From NCBI GenBank assembly GCA_964058805.1, contig CAXKVV010002144.1, positions 868,001 through 932,000 on the forward strand: 64,000 bases of DNA, read 5' to 3'. A program made the position numbers and the translations under genes. Below, piece after piece: positions 1 through 11,300 of this stretch (position 1 is its first letter; every line of letters begins with the position of its first letter). The stretch comes from Schoenoplectus triqueter. Lineage: Eukaryota; Streptophyta; Magnoliopsida; Poales; Cyperaceae. Below the pieces are notes generated by a model. It saw only the letters and a list, made by a program, of their open reading frames with translations. It ran no database searches and was not told the origin of the DNA.

Positions 1-285
1 TCGATGGCGTCGGGTCCCGTTTTTATGTTTTGCGCGCCCGAACACGGTTTCGGCGGTACAGAGGGCGTCGGGTCCGGTTTTCATGTTTTGCGCTCCCGGA
101 CTCGTTTTCGGCGGTACCGAGGGCGTCGGGTCCCGTTTTCATGTTTTGCGCTCCCCGACTCGTTTTCGGCGGTACCGATGGCGTCGGGACCCGTTTTCAT
201 GTTTTGCGCTCGCGGACTCGGTTTCGGCGGTCCCGAGGGAGTCGAGTCCCGTTTTCATGTTTTGCGCTCCCGGACTCGTTTTCGG
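1..285 (+). repeat. Copy 1 of a duplication with 1,968-bp period
   Basis: The first ~285 bases match 1969-2253 almost exactly. Shared peculiarities are TCGATGGCG, the CGTTTTTATG box and GCCCGAACACGG followed by TACAGAGGG. One difference is a C-to-G change making TCCGG near base 75. The period is 34 monomers minus 4 bases. The left part of this copy lies outside the window. Confidence 0.8.
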
Positions 286-367
286 CGGTACCGAGGGCGT
301 CGGGTCCCGTTTTAATGTTTTGCGCTCCCCGACTCGTTTTCGGCGGTACCGATGGCGTGGAGACCCG

Positions 368-448
368 TTTTCATGTTTTGCGCTCTCGGACTCGTTTTCA
401 TGTTTTGCGCTCTCGGACTCGTTTTCATGTTTTGCGCCCCCGGACTCG
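368..448 (+). repeat. Three 27-bp mini-monomers
   Basis: Units 368-394, 395-421 and 422-448 each run from TTTTCATG to ACTCG and then jump straight to the next TTTT, so the first two lack the 31-bp half of the monomer with the CGGTACCG dyad. A full monomer contains CGTTTTC twice, once before ATG and once before GGCGG, 27 bp apart one way and 31 bp the other. Recombination or slippage between these short repeats would give exactly this 27-bp unit. Confidence 0.9.
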
Positions 449-2040
449 TTTTCGGCGGTACCGAGGGCGTTGGGTCCCGTGTTCATGTTTTGCGCTCCCC
501 GACTCGTTTTCGGCGGTACCGATGGCGTCGGGACCCGTTTTCATGTTTTGCGCGTTCGGACTCGGTTTCGGCAGTACCGAGGGCGTCGGGACCCGTTATC
601 ATGTTTTGCGCGCCCGGACCCGATTTCGGTGGTACCGAGGGCGTCGGGTCCCGTTTTCATGTTTTACGCACCCCGACTCATTTTCGACGGTACCGATGGC
701 GTCGAGACCCGTTTTCATGATTTGCGCTCTCGGACTCGTTTTCGGCGGCGCCGAGGTCGTCGGGTCTCGTTTTCATGTTTTGCGCGCCCGGACTCATTTT
801 CGGCGGTACCGAGGGCGTCGGGTCCCGTTTTCATGTTTTGCGCACACGGACTCGTTTTCGATGGTACCGAGGGCGTCGGGTACCGTTTTCATGTTTTGCG
901 CTCCCTGACTCGTTTGCGGCGGTACCGTTGGCGTCAAGACCCGTTTTCATGTTTTGCGCTCGCGGACTCGTTTTCGGCGGTACCGATGGCGTCGCGTCCC
1001 GTTTTCATGTTTTGCGCTCCCGGACTCGTTTTTCGGCGGTACCGAGGGCGTCGGGTCCCGTTTTCAAGTTTTGCGCACCCGGACTCGTTTTCGGCGGTAC
1101 CGAGGGCGTCGGGTCCCATGTTCATGTTTTGCGCTCGCGGACTCGATTTCGGCGGTACCGAGGGCGTCGGGTCCCGTTTTCATGTTTTGCGGGCCCGGAC
1201 TCGGTTTCGGCGGTCCCGAGGGTGTCGAGTACCGTCTTCATGTTTTGCGCTCCCCGACTCGTTTGCGGCGGTACCGTTAGCGTCGGGACCCGTTTTCATG
1301 TTTTGCGCTCCCGGACTCGATTTCGGTGGAACCGAGTGCGTCGAGTTTCGTTTTCTTAATTTGGGCGCTCGAACTCGGTTTCGGCGGTGCCGAGGGCGTC
1401 GTGTCCCGTGTTCATGTTTTGCGCTCCCCGACTCGTTTTCAGCGGTACCGATGGCGTCGGGACCCGTTTTCATGTTTTGCGCTCTCGGACTCGATTTCGG
1501 CCGTACCGAGGGCGTCGGGTCCCGTTTTCATGTTTTGTCCCCCCGGACTCATTTTCGGCGGTACCGTGGGCGTCGTGTCCCGTGTTCATGTTTTGCGCTC
1601 CACGACTCGTTTTCGGCAGTACCGATGGCGTCGGGACCCGTTTTCATGTTTTGCGCTCTCGGACTCAATGTCGGCGGTACCGAGGGCGTCGGGTCCCGTT
1701 TTCATGTTTTGCGCGCCCGAACTCGGTTTCGGCGGTACCGAGGGCGTCGGGTGTCGTTTTGATGTTTTGTGCGCCCGGACTCATTTTCGGCGGTACGGAG
1801 GGAGTCGTGTCCCGTTTTCATGTTTTGCGATCCCGGACTCGTTTTCGACGGTACCGAGGGCGTCGGTCCTGTTTTCATGTTTTGCGCTCCGCGACTCGTT
1901 TTCGGCGGTACCGATGGCGTCGGGACCCGTTTTCATGTTTTGCGCTCCCGGAATCGTTTTCGGCGGTATCGATGGCGTCGGGTCCCGTTTTTATGTTTTG
2001 CGCGCCCGAACACGGTTTCGGCGGTACAGAGGGCGTCGGG

Positions 2041-2098
2041 TCCCGTTTTCATGTTTTGCGCTCCCGGACTCGTTTTCGGCGGTACCGAGGGCGTCGGG
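2041..2098 (+). repeat. Representative monomer (58 bp)
   Basis: This is a clean copy close to the consensus. In order it holds the T-rich box TTTTCATGTTTTGCG, the variable stretch (here CTCCCGG), ACTCGTTTTCGG, the palindrome CGGTACCG, and AGGGCGTCGGG leading into the next unit. By my count it has 36 G or C bases of 58 and nine CpG dinucleotides including the junction. The plus strand has no TAA, TAG or TGA in any frame, even across the junction. The minus strand has one TGA, from the reverse complement of TTTTCATG, which falls in each minus frame once per three monomers. Confidence 0.95.
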
Positions 2099-2103
2099 TC
2101 CCG
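2080..2103. other. Paired dyad-symmetric motifs in the monomer
   Basis: CGGTACCG (2080-2087) is a perfect 8-bp palindrome. CGGGTCCCG (2095-2103) is a 9-bp dyad around a central T, which becomes A in the other major form. Their centres are about 15-16 bp apart. Both recur in most monomers. A dyad can bind a dimeric protein, but no binder is known here, so function is only inferred. The first dyad is also degraded in recurring variants (CGGTCCCG, CGGCGCCG, GGCACCGCC). Confidence 0.5.
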
Positions 2104-2730
2104 TTTTCATGTTTTGCGCTCCCCGACTCGTTTTCGGCGGTACCGATGGCGTCGGGACCCGTTTTCATGTTTTGCGCTCGCGGACTCGGTTTCGGTGGTC
2201 CCGAGGGAGTCGAGTCCCGTTTTCATGTTTTGCGCTCCCGGACTCGTTTTCGACGGTCCCGAGGGAGTCGAGTCCCGTTTTCATGTTTTGCGCTCCCGGA
2301 CTCGTTTTCGGCTGTACCGAGGGCGTCGGGTCCCGTTTTCATGTTTTGCGCGCCCGGACCCGGTTTCGGCGGTAACGAGGGAGTCGTGTCCCGTTTTCAT
2401 GTTTTGCGCGCCGGGACCCGGTTTCGACGGTATCGAGGGAGTCGTGTCCCGTTTTCATGTTTTGCGCGCCGGGACCCGGTTTCTGCGGTACCGAGGGAGT
2501 CGTGTCCCGTTTTCATGTTTTGCGCTCCCGGACTCGGTTTCGGCGGTACCGAGGGCGTCGGGTCCCGTTTTCATGTTTTGCGCACCCGGACTCGTTTTCG
2601 GCGATACCGAGGGTGTCGGTCCCGTTTTCAGGTTTTGCGCTCCCCGACTCATTTTCGGTGGTACCGATGGCGTCGAGACCCGTTTTCATGTTTTGCGCTC
2701 CCGGGCTCGTTTTCGGCGGTACCGAGGGCG

Positions 2731-3660
2731 TCGGGTCTCGTTTTCATGTTTTGCGCTCCCGGACTCGTTTTCGGCTGTACCGATGGCGTCGAGACCCGTT
2801 TTCATGTTTTGCGCTCGCGGAATCGATTTTGGCCGTACCGAGGGCGTCGGGTCCCGTTTTCATGTTTTGCGCGCCCGAACTCGGTTTCGGCGGTACCGAG
2901 GGCTTCGGGTCCCGTTTTCATGTTTTGCACGCTCGGACTCGTTTTCGGCGGTACCGAGGGCGTCGGGTCCCGTGTTCATGTTTTGCGCTCCGCGACTCGT
3001 TTTCGGCGGTACCGATGGCGTCGGGACCCGTTTTCATGTTTTGCGCACCGGGACTCGATTTCGGCCGTACCGAGGGCGTCGGGTCCCGTTTTCATGTTTT
3101 GAGCTCCCCGACTCGTTTTCGGCGGTACCGATGGCGTCGGGACCCGTTTTCATGTTTTGCGCTCTCGGACTCGATTTCGGCAGTACCGAGGGCGTCGGGT
3201 CCCGTTTTCTTGTTTTGCGCGCCCGAACTCGGTTTCGGCGGTACCGAGGGCATCGGGTCCCATTATCAGGTTTTGCGCGCCCGAACTCTGTTTCGGCGGT
3301 ACCGAGGGCGTCGGGTCCCGTTTTCATGTTTTGCTCTCCCCGACTCATTTTCGACGGTACCGATGGCGTCGAGACCCGTTTTCATGTTTTGCGCTCGCGG
3401 ACTCGGTTACGGCGGTCCCGAGGGCGTCGTGTCCCGTTTTCATGTTTTGCGCTCCCGGACTCGGTTTCGGCGGTACCGAGGGCGTCGGGTCCCGTTTTCA
3501 TGTTTTGCGCACCCGGACTCGTTTTCGGCGATACCGAGGGTGTCGGTCCCGTTTTCAGGTTTTGCGCTACCCGACTCATTTTCGGTGGTACCAATGGCGT
3601 CGAGACCCGTTTTCATGTTTTGCGCTCCCGGGCTCGTTTTCGGCGGTACCGAGGGCGTCG
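2731..3660 (+). repeat. Module copy A (about 0.93 kb)
   Basis: This block of about 16 monomers matches 5165-6094 at offset 2,434, and its later part matches 6126-6960 at offset about 3,303. Shared marks include TTTTGAGCTCCCCG, the ATCGGGTCCCATTATC monomer, CTCGGTTACGG, and the 57-bp monomer with GGGTGTCGGTCCCG followed by CAGGTTTTG. Confidence 0.8.
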
Positions 3661-5164
3661 GGTCCCGTTTAAATGTTTTGCTTTCCCCGACTCGTTTTCG
3701 GCGGTACCGATGGCGTCGGGTCCCGTGTTCATGTTTTGCGCTCCGCGACTCGTTTTCGACTGTACCGACGGCGTCGGGACCCGTTTTCATGTTTTGCGCT
3801 GTCGGACTCGTTTTCGGCGGTACCGATGGCGACGGGTCCCGTTTTCATGTTTTGCGCGCCCGAACTCGGTTTCGGCGGTATCGAGGGCGTCGGGTCCCGT
3901 TTTCATGTTTTGCGCTCCCGGACGCGTTTTCGGCGGTACCGAGGGCGTCGGGTCCCGTTTTCATGTTTTGCGCTCCGCGACTCGTTTTCGGCGGTACCGA
4001 CGGCGTCGGGACCCGTTTTCATGTTTTGCGCTGTCGGACTCGTTTTCGGTGGTACCGATGGCGTCGGGTCCCGTTTTCATGTTTTGCGGGCCCGAACTCG
4101 ATTTCGGCGGTATCGAGGGCGTCGGGTCCCGTTTTCACGTTTTGCGCGCCCGGACTCGGTGTCGGCAGTACCGAGGACGTCGGGACCCGTTATCATGTTT
4201 TGCGCTCCCGGACCCTGCTTCGGCGGTACCGAGGGCGTCGGGTCCCGTTTTCATATTTTGCGCTCCCCGACTCAATTTCGGCGGTACCGATGGCGTCGAG
4301 ACCCGTTTTCATGTTTTGGGCTCGCGGACTCGGTTTCGGCGGTACCGAGGGCGTCGGGTCCCGTTTTCATGTTTTGCGCTCCCCGACTCATTTTCGGCGG
4401 TACCGATGGCGTTGAGATCCGTTTTCATGTTTTGCGCTCGCGGACTCGGTTTCGGCGGTCCCGAGGGCGTCGAGTCCTGTTTTCATGTTGTGCGCCACCG
4501 GACTCGGTTTCGGCGGTACCGAGGGCGTCGGGTCCCGTTTGCATGTTTTGCTTTCCCCGACTCGTTTGCGGCGGTACTGTTGGCGTCGGGACCCGTTTTC
4601 ATGTTTTGCGCCCTCGGACTCGGTTTCGGCAGTACCGAGGGCGTCGGGTCCCGTTTTCATGTTTTGCGCGCCCGACCTCGGTTTCGGTGGTACCGAGGGC
4701 GTCGGGTCTCGTTTTCATGTTTTGCACTACCGGACTCGTTTTCGGCGGTACCGACGGCGTCGGTCCTGTTTTCATGTTTTGCACTCCGCGACTCGTTTTC
4801 GGCGGTACCGATGGCGTCGGGACCCGTTTTCATGTTTTGCGCTCTCTGACTCGGTTTCGGCAGTACCGAGGGCGTCGTGTCCCGTTTTCATGTTTTGCGC
4901 GCCCGAACTCGGTTTCGGCGGTATCGAGGGCGTCGGGTCTCGTTTTCATGATTTGCGCTCCCGGACTCGTTTTCGACGGTACCGCGGGCGTCGGGTCCCG
5001 TTTTCATGTTTTGCGCTCCCCGACTCGTTTGCGGCAGTACCGTTGGCGTCGGGACCCGTTTTCATGTTTTGCGCTCACGGACTCGGTTTCGGCAATACCG
5101 AGGGCGTCGGGTCCCATTTTCATGTTTTGCGCGCACGAACTCGGTTTCGGCGGTATCGAGGGCG

Positions 5165-6094
5165 TCGGGTCTCGTTTTCATGTTTTGCGCTCCCGGACTC
5201 GTTTTCGGCTGTACCGATGGCGTCGAGACCCGTTTTCATGTTTTGCGCTCGCGGACTCGATTTCGGCCGTACCGAGGGCGTCGGGTCCCGTTTTCATGTT
5301 TTGCGCGCCGGAACTCGGTTTCGGCGGTACCGAGGGCTTCGGGTCCCGTTTTCATGTTTTGCACGCCCGGACTCGTTTTCGGCGGTACCGAGGGCGTCGG
5401 TTCCCGTGTTCATGTTTTGCGCTCCGCGACTCGTTTTCGGCGGTACCGATGGCGTCGGGACCCGTTTTCATGTTTTGCGCACCGGGACTCGATTTCGGCC
5501 GTACCGAGGGCGTCCGGTCCCGTTTTCATGTTTTGAGCTCCCCGACTCGTTTTCGGCGGTACCGATGGCGTCGGGACCCGTTTTCATGTTTTGCGCTCTC
5601 GGACTCGATTTCGGCAGTACCGAGGGCGTCGGGTCCCGTTTTCTTGTTTTGCGCGCCCGAACTCGGTTTCGGCGGTACCGAGGGCATCGGGTCCCATTAT
5701 CATGTTTTGCGCGCCCGAACTCTGTTTCGGCGGTACCGAGGGCGTCGGGTCCCGTTTTCATGTTTTGCTCTCCCCGACTCATTTTCGACGGTACCGATGG
5801 CGTCGAGACCCGTTTTCATGTTTTGCGCTCGCGGACTCGGTTACGGCGGTCCCGAGGGCGTCGTGTCCCGTTTTCATGTTTTGCGCTCCCGGACTCGGTT
5901 TCGGCGGTATCGAGGGCGTCGGGTCCCGTTTTCATGTTTTGCGCACCCGGACTCGTTTTCGGCGATACCGAGGGTGTCGGTCCCGTTTTCAGGTTTTGCG
6001 CTCCCCGACTCATTTTCGGTGGTACCGATGGCGTCGAGACCCGTTTTCATGTTTTGCGCTCCCGGGCTCGTTTTCGGCGGTACCGAGGGCGTCG
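5165..6094 (+). repeat. Module copy B (about 0.93 kb)
   Basis: This matches 2731-3660 at offset 2,434 and is followed almost at once by a third copy. Copy A has CATTATCAGG where this copy has CATTATCATG, so the copies are separable by single-base differences. Confidence 0.8.
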
Positions 6095-6125
6095 GGTCTC
6101 GTTTTCATGTTTTGCGCTCCCGGAC

Positions 6126-6960
6126 TCGATTTCGGCCGTACCGAGTGCGTCGGGTCCCGTTTTCATGTTTTGCGCGCCCGAACTTGGTTTCGGCGGTACC
6201 GAGGGCTTCGGGTCCCGTTTTCATGTTTTGCACGCCCGGAATCGTTTTCGGCGGTACCGAGGGCGTCGGGTCCCGTGTTCATGTTTTGCGCTCCGCGACT
6301 CGTTTTCGGCGGTACCGATGGCGTCGGGACCCGTTTTCATGTTTTGCGCACCGGGACTCGATTTCGGCCGTACCGAGGGCGTCGGGTCCCGTTTTCATGT
6401 TTTGAGCTCCCCGACTCGTTTTCGGCGGTACCGATGGCGTCGGGACCCGTTTTCATGTTTTGCGCTCTCGGACTCGATTTCGGCAGAACCGAGGGCGTCG
6501 GGTCCCGTTTTCTTGTTTTGCGCGCCCGAACTCGGTTTCGGCGGTACCGAGGGCATCGGGTCCCATTATCATGTTTTGCGCGCCCGAACTCGGTTTCAGC
6601 GGTACCGAGGGCGTCGGGTCCCGTTTTCATGTTTTGCTCTCCCCGACTCATTTTCGACGGTACCGATGGCGTCGAGACCCGTTTTCATGTTTTGCGCTCG
6701 CGGACTCGGTTACGGCGGTCCCGAGGGCGTCGTGTCCCGTTTTCATGTTTTGCGCTCCCGGACTCGGTTTCGGCGGTACCGAGGGCGTCGGGTCCCGTTT
6801 TCAAGTTTTGCGCACCCGGACTCGTTTTCGGCGATACCGAGGGTGTCGGTCCCGTTTTCAGGTTTTGCGCTCCCCGACTAATTTTCGGTGGTACCAATGG
6901 CGTCGAGACCCGTTTTCATGTTTTGCGCTCCCGGGCTCGTTTTCGGCGGTACCGAGGGCG
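6126..6960 (+). repeat. Module copy C (about 0.83 kb)
   Basis: This matches 5257-6091 at offset 869 (15 monomers minus one base), making B and C a tandem pair. From 6966 the sequence switches to match 3721 onward (offset 3,245), one monomer shorter than the offset to copy A. A monomer was therefore lost, or the copies were spliced, at the join. Confidence 0.75.
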
Positions 6961-7309
6961 TCGGGTCCCGTGTTCATGTTTTGCGCTCCGCGACTCGTTT
7001 TCGACGGTACCGACGGCGTCGGGACCCGTTTTCATGTTTTGCTCTGTCGGACTCGTTTTCGGCGGTACCGATGGCGACGGGTCCCGTTTTCATGTTTTGC
7101 GCGCCCGAACTAGGTTTCGGCGGTATCGAGGGCGTCGGGTCCCGTTTTCATGTTTTGCGCTCCCGGACTCGTTTTTGGCGGTACCGAGGGCGTCGGGTCC
7201 CGTTTTCATGTTTTGCGCTCCGCGACTCGTTTTCGGCGGTACCGACGGCGTCGGGACCCGTTTTCATGTTTTGCGCTGTCGGACTCGTTTTCGGCGGTAC
7301 CGATGGCGT

Positions 7310-7735
7310 CGGGTCCCGTTTTCATGTTTTGCGGGCCCGAACTCGATTTCGGCGGTATCGAGGGCGTCGGGTCCCGTTTTCATGTTTTGCGCTCCCGAAC
7401 TCGTTTTCGGCGGTACTGAGGGCGTCAGGTCCCGTTTTCATGTTTTGCGCTCCGCGACTCGTTTTCGGCGCTACCGATGGCGTCGAGACCCGTTTTCAAG
7501 TTTTGCGCGCCCGGACTCATTTTCAGCGGTACAGAGGGCGACGGATCCCAATTTCATGTTTTGCGCGCCCAGATTCGTTTTCGGCGGTACCGAGGGCGTC
7601 GGGTCCCGTTTTCTTAATTTGGGCGCTCGAACTCGTTTTCGGCGGTACCGAGGGCGTCGGGTCCCGTTTTCACGTTTTGCGCGCCCGGACTCGGTGTCGG
7701 CTGTACCGAGGACGTCGGGACCCGTAATCATGTTT
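7310..7735 (+). repeat. 464-bp tandem duplication, copy 1
   Basis: This matches the block 464 bases (exactly eight monomers) downstream. Both carry the unusual TACAGAGGGCGACGGATCC monomer, a TTAATTT-type monomer (7613) and GAGGACGTCGGGACCC. Confidence 0.75.
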
Positions 7736-7773
7736 TGCGCAGTCGGACTCGTTTTCGGCGGTACCGAGGGCGT

Positions 7774-8199
7774 CGGGTCCCGTTTTCATGTTTTGCGCGC
7801 CCGAACTCGGTTTCGGCGGTATCGAGGGCGTCGGGTCCCGTTTTCATATTTTGCGCTCCCGGATTCATTTTCGGCGGTACCGAGGGCGTCGGGTCCCGTT
7901 TTCATGTTTTGCGCTCCGCGACTTGTTTTCGGCGGTACCGATGGCGTCGAGACCCGTTTTCAAGTTTTGCGCGCCCGGACTCATTTTCGGCGGTACAGAG
8001 GGCGACGGATCCAAATTTCATGTTTTGCACGCCCGGATTCGTTTTCGGCGGTACCGAGGGCGTCGGGTCCCGTTTACTTAATTTGGGCGATCGAACTCGT
8101 TTTCGGCGGTACCGAGGGCATCGGGTCCCGTTTTCATGTTTTGCGCGCCCGGACTTGGTGTCGGCAGTACCGAGGACGTCGGGACCCGTTATCATGTTT
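7774..8199 (+). repeat. 464-bp tandem duplication, copy 2
   Basis: Second copy of the eight-monomer block, with its TTAATTT-type monomer at 8077. Many single-base differences from copy 1 suggest this duplication is older than the multi-kilobase ones to the right. Confidence 0.7.
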
Positions 8200-8399
8200 T
8201 GCGCTCCCGGACTCGGCTTCGGCAGTATCGAGGGCGTCGGGTCCCGTTTTCATGTTTTGCGCTCCCCGACTCATTTTCGGCGGTACCGATGGCGTCGAGA
8301 CCCGTTTACATGTTTTGGGTTCGCGGACTCGGTTTCGGCGGTACCGAGGGCGTCGGGTCCCGTTTTCATGTTTTGCGCTCCCCGACTCATTCTCGGCGG

Positions 8400-11300
8400 T
8401 ACCGATGGCGTTGAGATCCGTTTTCATGTTTTGCGCTCGCGGACTCGGTTTCGGCGGTCCCGAGGGCGTCGAGTCCCGTTTTCATGTTGTGCGCCACCGG
8501 ACTCGGTTTCGGCGGTACCGAGGGCGTCGGGTCTCGTTTTCATGTTTTGCGCACCCGGACTCGTTTCGGCGGTACCGAGGGCGTCGGGTCCCGTTTTCAT
8601 GTTTTGCGCTCCCGGGCTCGTTTTCGGCGGTACCGAGGGCGTCGGGTCCCGTTTGCATGTTTTGCTTTCCCCGACTCGTTTGCGGCGGTACCGTTGGCGT
8701 CGGGACCCGTTTTCATGTTTTGCGCTCGCGGACTCGGTTTCGGCAGTACCGAGGGCGTCGTGTCACGTTTTCATGTTTTGCCCGCCCGACCTCTGTTTCG
8801 GCGGTACCGAGGGCGTCGGGTCCCGTTTTCATGTTTTGCGACCCCGGACTCGTTTTCGACGGTACCGAGGGCGGCGGGTCCCGTGTTCATGTTTTGCGCT
8901 CCGCGACTCGTTTTCGGCGGTACCGACGGCGTCGGGACCCGTTTTCATGTTTTGCGCTGTCGGACTCGTTTTCGCCGGTACCGATGGCGTCGGGTCCCGT
9001 TTTCATGTTTTGCGCTCACGGACTCGTTTTCGGCGGTACCGAGGGCGTCGGGTCCCGTTTTCATGTTTTGCACTCCCGAACTCGTTTTCGGCGGTACCGA
9101 GGGCGTCGGGTCCCATTTTCATGTTTTGCGCTCCCCGACTCGTTTTCGGCGGTACCGATGGCGTCGGGACCCGTTTTCATGTTTTGCGCTCGCGGACTCG
9201 GTTTCGGCGGTCCCGAGGGAGTCGAGTCCCGTTTTCATGTTTTGCGCTCCCGGACTCGTTTTCGGCTGTACCGAGGGCGTCGGGTCCCGTTTTCATGTTT
9301 TGCGCGCCCGGACCCGATTTCGGCGGTACCGAGGGAGTTGTGTCCCGTTTTCATGTTTTGCGCGCCTGGACCCGGTTTCGTCGGTACCGTGGGCGTCGGG
9401 TCCCGTTTTCATGTTTTGCGCTCCCCGACTCATTTTCGACGGTACCGATGGCGTCGGGACCCGTTTTCATGTTTTGCACTCGCGGACTCGGTATCGGCGG
9501 TACCGAGGGCGTCGGTCCCGTTTTCATGTTTTGCGCTCCCCGACTCGTTTTCGGCGGTACCGATGGCGTCGGGACCCGTTTTCATGTTTTGCGCTCTCGG
9601 ACTCGATTTCGGCCGTACCGAGGGCGTCGGGTCCCGTTTTCATGTTTTGCGCGCCCGAACTCGGTTTCGGCGGTACCGAGGGCGTCGGGTCCCGTGTTCA
9701 TGTTTTGCGCTCCCCGACTCGTTTTCGGCGGTACCGATGGCGTCGAGACCCGTTTTCATGTTTTGCGCTCCGTGACTCGTTTTCGGCGGTACCGATGGCG
9801 TCGGGACCCGTTTTCATGTTTTGCCACCCGAACTCGGTTTCGGCGGTACCGAGGGCTTCGGGTCCCGTTTTCATGTTTTGCGACCCCGGACTCGTTTTCG
9901 ACGGTACCGAGGGCGGCGGGTCCCGTGTTCATGTTTTGCGCTCCGCGACTCGTTTTCGGCGGTACCGACGGCGTCGGGACCCGTTTTCATGTTTTGCGCT
10001 GTCGGACTCGTTTTCGCCAGTACCGATGGCGTCGGGTCCCGTTTTCATGTTTCGCGCTCACGGACTCGTTTTCGGCGGTACCGAGGGCGTCGGGTCCCGT
10101 TTTCATGTTTTACGCTCCGCGACTCGTTTTCGGCGGTACCGATGGCGTCGAGACCCGTTTTCATGTTTTGCGCTCCCCGACTCATTTTCGGCGGTACCGA
10201 TGGCGTTGAGATCCGTTTTCATGTTTTGCGCTCGCGGACTCGGTTTCGGCGGTCCCGAGGGCGTCGAGTCCCGTTTTCATGTTGTGCGCCACCGGACTCG
10301 GTTTCGGCGGTACCGAGGGCGTCGGGTCCCGTTTTCATGTTTTGCGCACCCGGACTCGTTTCGGCGGTACCGAGGGCGTCGGGTCCCGTTTTCATGTTTT
10401 GCGCTCCCGGGCTCGTTTTCGGCGGTACCGAGGGCGTCGGGTCCCGTTTGCATGTTTTGCTTTCCCCGACTCGTTTGCGGCGGTACCGTTGGCGTCGGGA
10501 CCCGTTTTCATGTTTTGCTCTCCCGGACTCAGTTTCGGCAGTACCGAGGGCGTCGGGTCCCGTTTTCATGTTTTGCGCGCCCGACCTCGGTTTCGGTGGT
10601 ACCGAGGGCGTCGGGTCTCATTTTCATGTTTTGCGCTCCCGGACTCGTTTTCGGCGGTACCGAGGGCGTCGGGTCCCGTTTTCATGTTTTGCGCGCCCGA
10701 ACTCGGTTTCGACGGTATAGAGGGTGTGATGTCCCGTTTTCAAGTTTTGCGGGTCCGGACTCATTTTTGGTGGTACCGAGGGCGTCGGGTACCATTTTCA
10801 TGTTTTGCGCTCCCGGACTCGTTTTCAACGGTACCGAGGGCGTCGGGTCCCGTTTGCATGTTTTGCTTTCCCCGACTCGTTTGCGGCGGTACCGTTGGCG
10901 TCGGGACCCGTTTTCATGTTTTGCTCTCCCGGACTCAGTTTCGGCGGTACCGAGGGCGTCGGGTCCCGTTTTCATGTTTTGCGCGCCCGACCTCGGTTTC
11001 GGCGGTACCGAGGGCGTCGGGTCTCGTTTTCATGTTTTGCGCTTCCGGACTCGTTTTCGGCGGTACCGAGGTCGTCGGTCCGGTTTTCATGCTTTGCGCT
11101 CCCCGACTCGTTTGCGGCGGTACCGTTGGCGTCGGGACCCGTTTTCTTGTTTTGCGCTCTCGGACTCAGTTTCGGCAGTACCGAGGGAGTCGAGTCCCGT
11201 TTACATGTTTTGCGCGCCCGACCTCGGTTTCGGTGGTACCGAGGGCGTCGGGTCGCGTTTTCATGTTTTGCGCTCCCGGACTCGTTTTCGGCGGTACCGA

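Larger units (their letters stand above)
1969..2253 (+). repeat. Copy 2 of the 1,968-bp-period duplication
   Basis: This repeats 1-285 with the same run of variant monomers. After about 2253 the copies part: this one continues with GACGGTCCCGAGGGAG where the first has GGCGGTACCGAGGGCG. Confidence 0.8.
1355..8084 (+). repeat. TTAATTT-type marker monomers, left group
   Basis: At 1355, 7613 and 8077 the conserved CATGTTTTGCG box is replaced by CTTAATTTGGGCG. This adds a TAA to the otherwise stop-free plus strand in one frame. The type is the most distinctive monomer subfamily and is useful for tracing duplications. Confidence 0.88.
1..8400 (+). repeat. Left domain: mixed, older-looking satellite
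   Basis: Monomer types are mixed and point variants frequent. The domain holds the mini-monomers at 368-448, a triplicated ~0.87-0.93 kb module (2.7, 5.2 and 6.1 kb), a 464-bp tandem duplication near 7.3-8.2 kb, and three TTAATTT-type variant monomers (1355, 7613, 8077). The stretch 4145-4510 recurs at 8144-8509 (offset 3,999), marked by GTTGAGATCC at 4411 and 8410. There is no non-satellite sequence. Confidence 0.85.

Noticed and set aside
2084..2098. G-quadruplex-forming tracts (AGGG and CGGG on the plus strand)
   Set aside because: Only two runs of three G occur per 58 bp, and the next pair is about 45 bases away, too far for a canonical four-tract quadruplex.
2040..2103. Mobile element with terminal repeats hidden in the array
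   Set aside because: I looked for longer inverted or direct terminal repeats and target-site duplications. Only monomer-internal dyads and whole-monomer duplications are found.
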